DNA from: Kribbella solani
GTDB taxonomy: Bacteria; Actinomycetota; Actinomycetes; Propionibacteriales; Kribbellaceae
Length of the DNA stretch: 64,000 bases
NCBI RefSeq assembly: GCF_014205295.1
Contig: NZ_JACHNF010000001.1
Coordinates: 1,302,001-1,366,000, forward strand
Direction: 5' to 3'
The position numbers and the translations under genes were made by a program. Below the pieces are notes generated by a model. The model was not told the DNA's origin. It saw only the letters and a program-made list of their open reading frames with translations, and made no database searches. Below, in pieces: positions 25,667-34,425 of this stretch (positions are counted from its first letter, which is position 1; every line of letters begins with the position of its first letter).

Positions 25667-26658
25667 ATGCGCAGGATTCTGGTGGTGGGCGGCGGCTACG
25701 CCGGGTTCTACACCGCGTGGCGGCTGGAGAAGAAGCTCCGGCGCGGTGAGGCCGAGGTGGTGATCGTCGACCCGCGCCCGTACATGACGTACCAGCCGTT
25801 CCTGCCCGAGGCGGTGGGTTCTCCGGGGTCGAGGGGTTCGGGGAGTTGCTGTCGATGGCGCGGGCGTTGCTGAAGAAGTACCCGGAGCTGTCCGAGAGCG
25901 ACCTCGCGTTCCATCTGGTCGAGGCGAGCGGGCGGATCCTGCCGGAGTTCACCGACCAGCCGGGCGAGTGGGTCGTACGGATGCTCGAACGCCGCGGCGC
26001 GTCCGTGCACCTGAACTGCACGATGACCTCGGCCGACGACGGACACGTGGTGCTGTCGGACGGTACCGAGTTCGACTCCGAGCTGATCGTGTGGACCGCG
26101 GGGAACGCCGCGACCCGGTTGCTGCGGAACCACACGGATCTCCCGCACAACGCGCGCGGCCTGGTGCAGGTTCGGGCGGATCTACGGATCGGCACCGAGA
26201 CCGAGATCGTTCCGGGCGCCTGGGCCGCCGGTGATGACGCGGCCGTTCCGGATCTGACCTCGTCGAGCCCAGGCGCGTACACCGTGCCGAACGCGCAGAA
26301 CGCCGTCCGTCAAGGGAAGTTGCTGGCGAAGAACCTGCTGCGATCGCTGCGCGGACGGGAGCCGAAGCCGTACGTCCACCACAGTCTCAGCGCGATCGCG
26401 ACCCTCGGCCTCGGCACCGGGATCTTCCAGTACCGGCGGATCGTCATCAAAGGCCTGCCGGCTTGGCTGATGCATCGCGGCTACCACGTCCTCGCGGTTC
26501 CCACCTGGGACCGCAAGGTGCGCGTACTGGCGATCTGGCTGGCGTCGTTCTTCTACGGCCGGGACATCGTGTCGCTGGCATCGGTGCAGAGCCCACGCGA
26601 GGCCTTCGAGGCCGAGGCCAGAACCGCGGCACTCAGCGCGAAGCGAACCTCTACTTGA
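25667..26658 (+). pseudogene. NDH-2 type NADH dehydrogenase, internal deletion and frameshift
   Basis: The first part (25667 to about 25812) encodes a normal FAD-binding start: ILVVGGGYAGFYTAW, VVIVDPRPYMTYQPFLPE. Immediately afterwards, in another frame, comes GGFSGVEGFGELLSMARALLKK, which belongs to the NADH-binding half. It then runs intact to 26658 (LIVWTAGNAATRLL, VPGAWAAGDDAAVPD, VPNAQNAVRQGKLLAKN). Compared with a full NDH-2 of about 450 residues, roughly 120 codons between PFLPE and the second glycine motif are missing, and the join is out of frame, so the first part stops at 25873. The join lies within GCGGTGGG near 25811-25818. Either a real decayed gene or an assembly collapse. The last bases overlap the converging heparinase-like gene. 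Confidence 0.85.
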
Positions 26659-28639
26659 TTCGGGTCAGGCGGCCGTCGGGGGCTACCCGGATGGTGGTTT
26701 TGCGCGTGCCGACGGTCAGGTCGACGAAGAACAGCTGACCGGCCGTACGCGTGGTGTAGGAGACTGTCTCGGTTGAGTTGGCTGGGACGATGGCCGACAG
26801 GATGGTTGCCGTGGTGCCGTTGCGGTTGAACTTGACCACGGGCGCCGCCTGCCGGTGGAAGATGTCCGGGTAGTACCAGCCCTGCACCGGGTCCTGCTGT
26901 CCTTCGACAACGGTGATGCCGTCGGCGGGTGGCTGCTGCTGGTACGGGATCTGCAGCAGGTGTGTCTTGGTCTTGTCACCCGGCTTCGTGGCGACGGCCG
27001 TGGTGGGGGACTGGATCGTGACCTTCTGCTCCGGCGCGAGATGCCACAGCGTCTCGTACCGCTGGTCGCTCGCCGACTGTCCGCGATCGAGCGTGATGAC
27101 CAGATCGGGGTCCTTCAGTACCAGGACGTCGCGTTTGCGGGTCACGTCCGCCGCGGGGGAGTCGCTCAGCGAGTACGACTCCCAGGCCGGCGTGATCGCT
27201 GCCTGTACCAGCCGGGTCTCCACCGACGCCGTCTGCGCGGACGGGACCGTCATCACGTTGTGCGCGGCCTGGCTCTTCGACCATGCCTGCCACTTGTCCA
27301 GCTGGTATCCGGAGTGACCTGGGTCGATCAGGATGTCGCGGCCGTGCGAGGAGTACGTGAGCGACATGTGGTCGTCATGCCCGTGCAGCTGACGCGCCGG
27401 GCCGTACCGGATGCTGTACGTCGACTCGTCCGCGAACGGTCGCGTCTCGCCCCACCCGGTCCGCCCGAACACGTACCCGGCGTCGAACACCGCCGCGCGC
27501 TTGGGCGGCTTGGCGCCGTGCTTCCCGGCCGACGCCACGTAGTCGAGTGACGTACCGGCGGCGGCGACCGCCTTTTGCCGTACAGCGTCACCGACCTGTT
27601 GCAGATAACCTGTCGACTTGGTCGCGAGCGCCAGCCATTCGGCCAGTGCCTGTCGCCGTTCGGAGATGACCGGCCCCGGATTCGAACCGCACCGCTGCAG
27701 CGCGGTGGTCGCCCGGCCCCACAGCATGTAGTTGAACATGGCGTACCCGACGGACTGCTCGTTCGTCGATCCTTGCGGGTCGATCGCGGTCGTGATCGCC
27801 TGCGTCAGCCGGTCGACGGCGAGCTTCTTCAGTTCCGGCCGCTTCAACGTGCAGCCGACGCCGAACAGCGCGATGCTCTCGTCGGTGCCGTGGTTCGACA
27901 GGCCGCTGAAGTTCGCGATCATGAACTGGGCGTGGTCGATCAGTGCCTTGTCCAGCCAGGCGTACTGCGCCGGCAGCGTCTTCACGTGCATGCCGGTCAG
28001 CACGGCCTGCCGCGTACACAGCAGCACGTTGGTGCGGTGCATCGTGGCTTCCCACGCGCCGACATTGCCCTTCCAGCTGTACGGGTTGTCCTGTACCCAG
28101 TCGCGGATGATCGCGAGTACGTGCCGGAGAGTCTTGCGGTCGCCGTTCTGGCCGGCCTGGATGCCCTTGCCCAGCCAGCGCAGCGAGTGCAGCCACATGT
28201 ACCAGCTCGGCTTCTTGTACGGGTCCGAGCGCCAGTTGATGTCGCCGTTCCCGGTGCCGACCTTGTACGGCGGGTCGTCGCCCCACGCGAACGTGTCGTG
28301 CATCAGCATCTGCACCGGGACCTTCGACTCGATGCCGCTGAAGCCGGGGCACTCGTACGTGCCGGTGACCGCGACCGGTGTCGAGGGGGCGGGAGTGGCC
28401 GGGGTGTCGACGCCCGGGAGCGGCTCGTCGGTCGAGCCGGGCAGCGTCGGTTCGGTCGTGGTCTTCGGGGTGGGTCTGCTCGGGGTCGGCGATCCGGTCG
28501 CGGCGCTCGGCGTACTACGGTCGCGCGCGCTCGGCATCAGTACGAAGACGGCGCCCGCGAAGGCGATTCCGCAGACCAGTACGCACGCAAGCGTCAGCGC
28601 GACGGTCCTGCCGAACCGCCTTTCCCGCTGCGACGACAC
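26651..28639 (-). CDS. Heparinase II/III-like polysaccharide lyase, membrane-anchored
   Basis: A 662-residue protein with one N-terminal membrane segment (LTLACVLVCGIAFAGAVFVL), a Thr/Pro/Ser-rich linker (residues 40-90), then an (alpha/alpha) toroid with NVGAWEATMHRTNVLL and FSGLSNHGTDESIALFGVGC, and a beta-sheet C-terminal half with QLHGHDDHMSLTYSSHGRD and ILIDPGHSGYQ. These match heparinase II/III family proteins, which eliminate or bind acidic polysaccharides (heparin, alginate and others); the substrate is not readable. GTG 28639 follows GGGGGGAG and starts just before the membrane segment. It is divergent from the GH116 gene, which suggests joint control. Confidence 0.8.
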   Translation of the reverse strand: MSSQRERRFGRTVALTLACVLVCGIAFAGAVFVLMPSARDRSTPSAATGSPTPSRPTPKTTTEPTLPGSTDEPLPGVDTPATPAPSTPVAVTGTYECPGFSGIESKVPVQMLMHDTFAWGDDPPYKVGTGNGDINWRSDPYKKPSWYMWLHSLRWLGKGIQAGQNGDRKTLRHVLAIIRDWVQDNPYSWKGNVGAWEATMHRTNVLLCTRQAVLTGMHVKTLPAQYAWLDKALIDHAQFMIANFSGLSNHGTDESIALFGVGCTLKRPELKKLAVDRLTQAITTAIDPQGSTNEQSVGYAMFNYMLWGRATTALQRCGSNPGPVISERRQALAEWLALATKSTGYLQQVGDAVRQKAVAAAGTSLDYVASAGKHGAKPPKRAAVFDAGYVFGRTGWGETRPFADESTYSIRYGPARQLHGHDDHMSLTYSSHGRDILIDPGHSGYQLDKWQAWSKSQAAHNVMTVPSAQTASVETRLVQAAITPAWESYSLSDSPAADVTRKRDVLVLKDPDLVITLDRGQSASDQRYETLWHLAPEQKVTIQSPTTAVATKPGDKTKTHLLQIPYQQQPPADGITVVEGQQDPVQGWYYPDIFHRQAAPVVKFNRNGTTATILSAIVPANSTETVSYTTRTAGQLFFVDLTVGTRKTTIRVAPDGRLTRIK

Positions 28640-28741
28640 GCGATCTCCCCCCGGCCGGAACCTCCACACCATAAACGACGCGAGGTACACCGCGGGTTGC
28701 ATCCGGCATTGACCTTCTGGTTGCGGCTGATTACGGTGTCG

Positions 28742-28753
28742 GAAATCGATTTC
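28742..28753. promoter_or_regulatory. LacI-type palindrome before the GH116 gene
   Basis: GAAATCGATTTC, a perfect 12-bp palindrome with a central CG, 25 bases upstream of the GH116 start, in the gap shared with the divergent heparinase-like gene. It resembles the GAAACGTTTC site at 16555. Confidence 0.6.
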
Positions 28754-28778
28754 TCACGAAGAGAACCGAGGAGACCGA

Positions 28779-31700
28779 ATGACCGCCAGCGATCTGCCGC
28801 CCGGTTGCGCGAACCGTTCCTGTGCCGGTGACTGCCCACGCGCGCACCTCAGCCGCCGTACCTTCATCGCGCTCGGTGTCGGCGCGGTCGGCGCCCTCGG
28901 GCTGCCCGGCCAGGCCCTGACCGCGCTGGCCGCGCCGCCGCGGGTCGACTCCCACGTGCTGTTCGACCGCGGCCGGCCGACCTCGTACACCGGTGCCGCG
29001 CTGCCGCGGATCGGGATGCCGGTCGGCGGCGGCACCACCGGGCAGGTGTACCTGGCCGGCGACGGGCGGCTGTGGGCGTGGGACATCTTCAACCCGACCT
29101 CGTTCCCGCTCGGCGGCGCGGATTTCTCCGGCCGCAACTACGCGAACCCGTTGTCGGCGGACCAGCCTGGCGCGGGACGGTTCGGTCAGGGGTTCGCGCT
29201 GCGGACCACCGCGCGCGGGCGGACGACGACTCGTACGGTCGACGCGGCCGGTTTCCGCGACGTGCGGTTCACCGGGACGTACCCGATCGGCCGCGTCTCG
29301 TACGCCGACAGCGCGAGCCCGGTGTCGGTGCAGCTGGAGGCGTTCTCGCCGTTCGTACCGCTGGCGACGCTGGACTCGACGCTGCCGACGACGATCATGT
29401 CGTACACGCTGAAGAACACCTCGTCGTCGGCGGTGCACGCGACGTTGCTCGGGTACGTGGAGAACCCGGTCTGCATCGAGAGCCGCGACCGGCAGCCGAC
29501 GACGCTGCACTCGGAGAGCTTCAAGGGCGGCATCCAGTTCGGGGCGGCCGACGATCTGCGGGCCGAGCAGAACGACATCCTGTTCGAGGACTGGGAGAAG
29601 GACACCTTCGAGGGCTGGACGGTCGAGGGTACGGCGTTCGGCGCCGGTCCGGTCCGGCCGCTGGACGTGCCGAACCTGATGAAGCGGTTCGGCGATCTGA
29701 ACGTGTCGGGGACGCGGTTCATCACCTCGTACGAGTACCGCGGCGGCACGTACGACGGCGCGACCGGGAAGCTGACCAGCCGCGAGTTCACGATCGAACG
29801 GCGGTACGTGGCGATCGGGCTGAGCGGTGGCCGGCACCCGGGTCAGACCTGCGCGAACGTGGTGGTCGGCGGGAAGGTCGTCGCGTCCGCGACCGGTGAC
29901 GAGAGCGAGCCGCTGGTCGCGCGGTTGCTGGACCTCGACGCGTACACGGGCCAGGTTGCCCACCTTGAGATTGTTGACAATCACACCGGCGCCTGGGGTC
30001 ACCTGAGCTGCGACCAGATCGTCTTCACCGATCGGGCGGACATCCTGTTCGAGAACTGGGAGCGGACGAACTACGACGGCTGGACGGTCGCCGGCGAGGC
30101 GTTCGGATCCGGGCCGGTGACCGCCGCCGAGACGCCGGACGGGTTCCGCCGGGCGTTCGGCGTCCGCACCGACCTGAACGTGAGCGGGCGGTTCGTCACC
30201 TCGTACAACTTCCGCGGCACCGGTGATCCGGACCGGTACACCGGGTCGCTGACCAGCCGGGACTTCGTGATCGAGCGGCGGTTCGTGACCGCGTGGGTCG
30301 GTGGCGGGCACCACAACGGCGAGACCTGCCTGAACGTCGTGGTCGACGGCAAGGTGGTGGCCAGTACGGCCGGCACCGACATCGAGCCGCTGAACGCGGT
30401 GTCGATGGATGTCGAACCGTACGCGGGCAAGACTGCCCGCATTCAGATTGTCGACAACAACACCGGCGGCTGGGGCCATGTCAATGTCGACCGGATCATC
30501 TTCAGCGACCGGCCGATCCGCCGGCAGCCGGTGGCGGAGCGCCCGGACGGCGGAACGTTCGCGCTGGCCGCGCTGACGCCGGGCGCGGTGTCGCGACCGT
30601 CGATCGCGGACTGGTCGACCACCAAGGCCCTGTTCGACTCGGGATCGGCTCCGGTCGAAGGCGCGGACCCGCAGGTGGGTACGGTCGCGGTCAACGTCAC
30701 GCTGGCACCGGGGGAGTCACGGACGATCCGCTTCGCGTACGGCTGGTTCTTCCCGAACCCGGAACGCGACCTGTTCTCGGAGCTGGTCGGCGCGTCCACC
30801 TTCCGCCGCCACTACGCGACCCGCTTCGCCTCGGCGCGCGACGTGGTCACCTACGTCGGCAAGAACGTCGACCGGCTGCAGCGCGAGACCAAGACCTGGG
30901 TGCAGACCTGGTACGACGACTCGTCCCTCCCGCACTGGTTCCTCGAGCGCACCCTGGCGACCGCGTCGACGATCGCGACCAGTACCTGCTACCGCTGGGA
31001 CACCGGCCGCTTCTACGCGTGGGAAGGAACGTACTGCTGCGCCGGCACCTGCGAGCACGTCTGGAACTACGCGCAGGCGATCGGCCGCCTGTTCCCCGAA
31101 CTGGAACGCGACACCCGCGAACGGGTCGACCTCGGCATCGCGTTCCGGCCGACCGGTGAGATCGGCAACCGCGGCGAAGCAGGCGACGCGTCGAGCTCGT
31201 TCGCCGACGGGCAGTCCGGCACGATCCTGCGGATCTACCGCGAACACCAGATGAGCAAGGACGACACGTTCCTGAAGCGGGTCTGGCCGCGGGTGCGTAC
31301 CGCCGTGGAATTCCTGGTGACGCACCGGGACGGTGCCGACGAGGACGGCATCATCCGCGGCAGCCAGTGGAACACCCTCGACACCGAATGGTTCGGCGAG
31401 GTCCCGTGGATCAGCGGGCTGTACATCGCCGCACTCCGGGCCGCCGCGGCGATGGCGACCGACGTCGGTGACGCGGCGAGCGCCAAGCGGTACGGGACGA
31501 TCGCCGACCGCGGGTCCGCGTACCTGGCCGAGCACCTGTGGAACGAGGAGTACGGATACTTCGTCCACAAGCTCGACCCGGCGCATCCGAACACGGAGAA
31601 CAGCAACCGCGGATTGTTCATCGACCAGCTGTACGGGCAGACGTACGCCGCGCAGCTCGGTTTGCCGCGGGTGTTCGACGCGAAGCAGTCGCGGACGGCG

Positions 31701-32399
31701 CTGACGAATCTCTACGAGTCGAACTTCCGGGCCGACCCGCAGACGTACCGTCCGCCGGGTATCGGGGTCGGCCGCGTGTACACGACCGAAGGTGAGTCGG
31801 GCGTGATCATGGCGACCTGGCCGCACGGCGGGTCGGACGAAACCCGTGGGCTGATGTACTTCAACGAGGTGTGGACCGGTCAGGAGTACCAGTTCGCGGC
31901 GCACCTGTTCTCGGAGGGTCTCACCGAGGAAGGACTCGCGGTCACTCGCGCGATGTACGACCGCTACTCGGCCACGAAACGCAACCCGTACAACGAGATC
32001 GAGGCCAGCGACCACTACGCGCGGGCAATGATGGGCTTCGGCGTGTACCTGGCGGCGTGCGGCTACGAGTACCACGGTCCGAAGGGCCATCTCGGGTTCG
32101 CGCCACGGATCCACCCGGAGGACTTCCGCGGCGCCTTCACCGCCGCGGAAGGCTGGGGCCGCTACGGGCAGCGCCGCAACTCACGGTCGCTGACCGCCTC
32201 CGTCGAGGTCCGCTACGGCCGGCTCCAGCTGACCACGCTGGCCTTCGAAACCAGCAAGCCGGCGAAGACGGTAGAGGTGAAGGTCGGCCACCACCGGGTA
32301 CCCGCCCGCGTAGTTGCCACCGGCAACCGCGCGGTCGTGACCCTGAGCCGCTCCGTGACCCTCACCCCAACGACGGAGCTCAGCCTGACCCTGAACTAA
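28779..32399 (+). CDS. Tat-exported GH116 glycoside hydrolase with two inserted modules
   Basis: A 1206-residue exported enzyme of the GH116 (GBA2-like beta-glucosidase/glucosylceramidase) family. The Tat signal is HLSRRTFIALGVG, preceded by a Cys-rich leader. The N-terminal GH116 beta domain starts near residue 60 (TGAALPRIGMPVGGGTTGQV). It is interrupted at about 266-580 by two homologous 155-residue modules (DILFEDWEKDTFEGWTV and DILFENWERTNYDGWTV; each ends in IVDN-TG-WGH). The catalytic domain holds FYAWEGTYCCAGTCEHVWNY and NTLDTEWFGEVPWISGLY. By comparison with characterised relatives, Glu749 and Asp868 are the probable nucleophile and acid/base (inference). RBS AGGAG precedes ATG 28779. 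The 3' end overlaps the ABC gene stop by 4 bases. Confidence 0.88.
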   Translation: MTASDLPPGCANRSCAGDCPRAHLSRRTFIALGVGAVGALGLPGQALTALAAPPRVDSHVLFDRGRPTSYTGAALPRIGMPVGGGTTGQVYLAGDGRLWAWDIFNPTSFPLGGADFSGRNYANPLSADQPGAGRFGQGFALRTTARGRTTTRTVDAAGFRDVRFTGTYPIGRVSYADSASPVSVQLEAFSPFVPLATLDSTLPTTIMSYTLKNTSSSAVHATLLGYVENPVCIESRDRQPTTLHSESFKGGIQFGAADDLRAEQNDILFEDWEKDTFEGWTVEGTAFGAGPVRPLDVPNLMKRFGDLNVSGTRFITSYEYRGGTYDGATGKLTSREFTIERRYVAIGLSGGRHPGQTCANVVVGGKVVASATGDESEPLVARLLDLDAYTGQVAHLEIVDNHTGAWGHLSCDQIVFTDRADILFENWERTNYDGWTVAGEAFGSGPVTAAETPDGFRRAFGVRTDLNVSGRFVTSYNFRGTGDPDRYTGSLTSRDFVIERRFVTAWVGGGHHNGETCLNVVVDGKVVASTAGTDIEPLNAVSMDVEPYAGKTARIQIVDNNTGGWGHVNVDRIIFSDRPIRRQPVAERPDGGTFALAALTPGAVSRPSIADWSTTKALFDSGSAPVEGADPQVGTVAVNVTLAPGESRTIRFAYGWFFPNPERDLFSELVGASTFRRHYATRFASARDVVTYVGKNVDRLQRETKTWVQTWYDDSSLPHWFLERTLATASTIATSTCYRWDTGRFYAWEGTYCCAGTCEHVWNYAQAIGRLFPELERDTRERVDLGIAFRPTGEIGNRGEAGDASSSFADGQSGTILRIYREHQMSKDDTFLKRVWPRVRTAVEFLVTHRDGADEDGIIRGSQWNTLDTEWFGEVPWISGLYIAALRAAAAMATDVGDAASAKRYGTIADRGSAYLAEHLWNEEYGYFVHKLDPAHPNTENSNRGLFIDQLYGQTYAAQLGLPRVFDAKQSRTALTNLYESNFRADPQTYRPPGIGVGRVYTTEGESGVIMATWPHGGSDETRGLMYFNEVWTGQEYQFAAHLFSEGLTEEGLAVTRAMYDRYSATKRNPYNEIEASDHYARAMMGFGVYLAACGYEYHGPKGHLGFAPRIHPEDFRGAFTAAEGWGRYGQRRNSRSLTASVEVRYGRLQLTTLAFETSKPAKTVEVKVGHHRVPARVVATGNRAVVTLSRSVTLTPTTELSLTLN
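29970..29981. repeat. ATTGTNNACAAT palindrome, copy 5
   Basis: ATTGTTGACAAT (GATTGTTGACAATC at 29969-29982), in frame as Ile-Val-Asp-Asn near the end of the first inserted module of the GH116 enzyme. The second module has a one-mismatch copy at the homologous place, 30447-30458 (ATTGTCGACAAC). Confidence 0.6.
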
Positions 32400-33448
32400 C
32401 CCGGAACCGTGGCCGAACCAGATCCCGCCCGGTCTGGTTCGGCCACGTGGCAGGCAGCTTCGTGGTTGGTCCCGAGCACCCGAAGCTGCGGAGTCTCCTC
32501 GTGGCACCGGTCGATCGCCAACGGGCACCGCCACCGGAACCGGCACCCGGGCGTCGGGTCGATCACCTTCGGCGGTTCCCCGGTGTCACCCTCGATTCCG
32601 GTACTGAGCGGCGCCCGTGGATCCGGCACCGCACCGAGCAGGAGATCGGTGTACGGGTGCTTCGGGTTCTGCAGTACGGACTCGGTCGGGCCCTTCTCGA
32701 CCACGTGACCGGCGTACATGATCATCAACCGGTCAGCCACGTACCGGGCGCTGGCGATGTCGTGCGTGATGTACAGGAACGAGACGCCTTCCGAGCGGCG
32801 CAGCTCGGCCATCAGGTTCAGCAGACCGATCCGGATCGACACGTCGAGCATCGACACCGGTTCGTCGGCGAGGATCAGCTTCGGCTTGTGCGCGAGCGCC
32901 TGCGCGAATCCGATCCGTTGCCGTTGGCCACCACTCAGTTCGTACGGGTATCGCTGCATGATCTCGCCGGCCGGGGTGAGCCCGACTGCCTCGACGACCC
33001 GCTCGGCCTCCTCGTACCGCTGCTGCTTGTTCAGCTCCGGCCGGTGCAGTTTGAGGCTGCGCAGGATGCCGTGGGACACCCGGAAGGCGGGGTTGAGCGA
33101 GCTGAACGGGTCCTGGAACACCATCGGTACGTCACTGCGGTACGCCAGCTGGTCCTTCCGGGAGCGGAACGTCGACATCGCCCGGCCCTGGTAGTAGATC
33201 TCGCCGCTGGTCGGTTTGTACACGCCCGCGAGCAGCCGCGCGATCGTACTCTTCCCGCTGCCGCTCTCACCCGCGAGCGCGACGATCTCCTGCCGGCCGA
33301 TGGTGAAGTTCACGTCGTCCACCGCGTGCAGCAACTGCCGCGAGAACCCCCGCCCGACCCGGAAATGCCGAGTCAACTCCCGCGCCTCGATCAACGGCGC
33401 CGCGGCGGATTCGGTCGTACCCACCAGCTCGATGTCCGAGGCTGTCAT
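32396..33448 (-). CDS. Dpp/Opp-type ABC importer ATPase (DppF-like)
   Basis: A 350-residue ATPase of an oligopeptide/oligosaccharide importer. Walker A GESGSGKST (about residue 60), Q-loop MVFQDPFSSLNP, signature LSGGQRQR, Walker B LILADEP, H-loop ITHD, and the C-terminal Cys-rich oligopeptide extension (PGCRFRWRCPLAIDRC). It is the last gene of the minus-strand operon SBP-permease-permease-ATPase-ATPase and overlaps the preceding ATPase by ATGA. Its final codons contain a 15-bp terminator hairpin, and its stop overlaps the converging GH116 stop. Confidence 0.92.
   Translation of the reverse strand: MTASDIELVGTTESAAAPLIEARELTRHFRVGRGFSRQLLHAVDDVNFTIGRQEIVALAGESGSGKSTIARLLAGVYKPTSGEIYYQGRAMSTFRSRKDQLAYRSDVPMVFQDPFSSLNPAFRVSHGILRSLKLHRPELNKQQRYEEAERVVEAVGLTPAGEIMQRYPYELSGGQRQRIGFAQALAHKPKLILADEPVSMLDVSIRIGLLNLMAELRRSEGVSFLYITHDIASARYVADRLMIMYAGHVVEKGPTESVLQNPKHPYTDLLLGAVPDPRAPLSTGIEGDTGEPPKVIDPTPGCRFRWRCPLAIDRCHEETPQLRVLGTNHEAACHVAEPDRAGSGSATVPG
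32408..32447. terminator. Bidirectional terminator inside the 3' end of the ATPase gene
   Basis: CGTGGCCGAACCAGA (32408-32422) and TCTGGTTCGGCCACG (32433-32447) are perfect 15-bp inverse complements with a 10-base loop. The left arm starts 9 bases after the GH116 stop; the whole hairpin is also coding for the last residues of the converging ATPase. Confidence 0.75.
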
Positions 33449-34425
33449 GACACCTCCCGGGCGGCTTCGATCGATGGGGCATGGAGCAGGCAGCGGGCCT
33501 GCACCGGGCCGACCTGGTACAGGTCCGGGGCGATCTTCGGGCAGTCCTCGAAGGCCTTCGGGCAGCGCGGCTGGAAGCGGCAGCCGCTCGGTGGGTTGGC
33601 CAGATTGGGTGGCGCGCCGGGGATGCCGGTCAGCGGTACCTTCGGTCCGCGGATGGACGGGAACGCGTCCAGCAGCCCGGCACTGTACGGATGTTCGGGA
33701 TGATCGAACACCGCGCGCGTGTCGCCGAACTCGACCACCTGGCCCGCGTACATCACCACCAGCTTGTCCGAGAAGTGGCTGACCAGCGACATGTCGTGCG
33801 TGACGAAGATGACCGCGAACCCGAGCTTGCGCTGCAGTTCCTTGATCTGCACCATCAGCGACCGCTGCGCGACCACGTCCAGCGCCGACGTCGGCTCGTC
33901 CATGATGATCAGGTCCGGCGTGAACAGCAGCGCCATCGCGATCATCGCCCGCTGCCGCATCCCGCCGCTCAACTGGTGCGGGTAGCTGCGCAGGTGGATC
34001 GGGTCGATCCCGACCAGCCGCAGCACCTCGGCCGGCCGGTCGGCGGCGACCGGCTCGTCGTGCGCCATGATCGTGTCCTTGAACTGCGCGCCGATACTCT
34101 TCACCGGATTGAGCGCGTTCATCGCGCTCTGCATCACCACCGAGAAGTCCCGCCAGCGCAGCGCGGCGAGCTTCTTCTCGCTCATCGTGACCAGGTTCTG
34201 GCCCTGGAACGTCACGCTGCCGCCGGTGATCGCCGCCGGCGAGCTGAGCAGGTGCGCGATCGCGAACAGCAGCGTCGACTTCCCGCAGCCGGACTCGCCG
34301 ACCACGCCGACGAACTCACCGGCGTGTACGTCGAGATCGACGTGATCGACCGCGACCACGGGACTGGAGCCGGTGTCGTACTCGACCGAGAGATCCCTGA
34401 CCTCAAGAAGTGGCTGATCGTGCAC
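33445..34425 (-). CDS. Dpp/Opp-type ABC importer ATPase (DppD-like)
   Basis: A 326-residue ATPase. Walker A GESGCGKSTL, Q-loop VVMQSAMNALNP (in Dpp ATPases often QxxxxxLNP, as here), signature LSGGMRQRA, Walker B LIIMDEPTSALD, H-loop VTHDMSL, and the C-terminal oligopeptide/dipeptide extension with PSGCRFQPRCPKAFEDC, which in DppD-like ATPases can bind an iron-sulfur cluster. It pairs with the DppF-like ATPase downstream (ATGA overlap) and its start lies within the end of the upstream permease gene (23-base overlap), a tight operon. Confidence 0.92.
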   Translation of the reverse strand: MHDQPLLEVRDLSVEYDTGSSPVVAVDHVDLDVHAGEFVGVVGESGCGKSTLLFAIAHLLSSPAAITGGSVTFQGQNLVTMSEKKLAALRWRDFSVVMQSAMNALNPVKSIGAQFKDTIMAHDEPVAADRPAEVLRLVGIDPIHLRSYPHQLSGGMRQRAMIAMALLFTPDLIIMDEPTSALDVVAQRSLMVQIKELQRKLGFAVIFVTHDMSLVSHFSDKLVVMYAGQVVEFGDTRAVFDHPEHPYSAGLLDAFPSIRGPKVPLTGIPGAPPNLANPPSGCRFQPRCPKAFEDCPKIAPDLYQVGPVQARCLLHAPSIEAAREVS

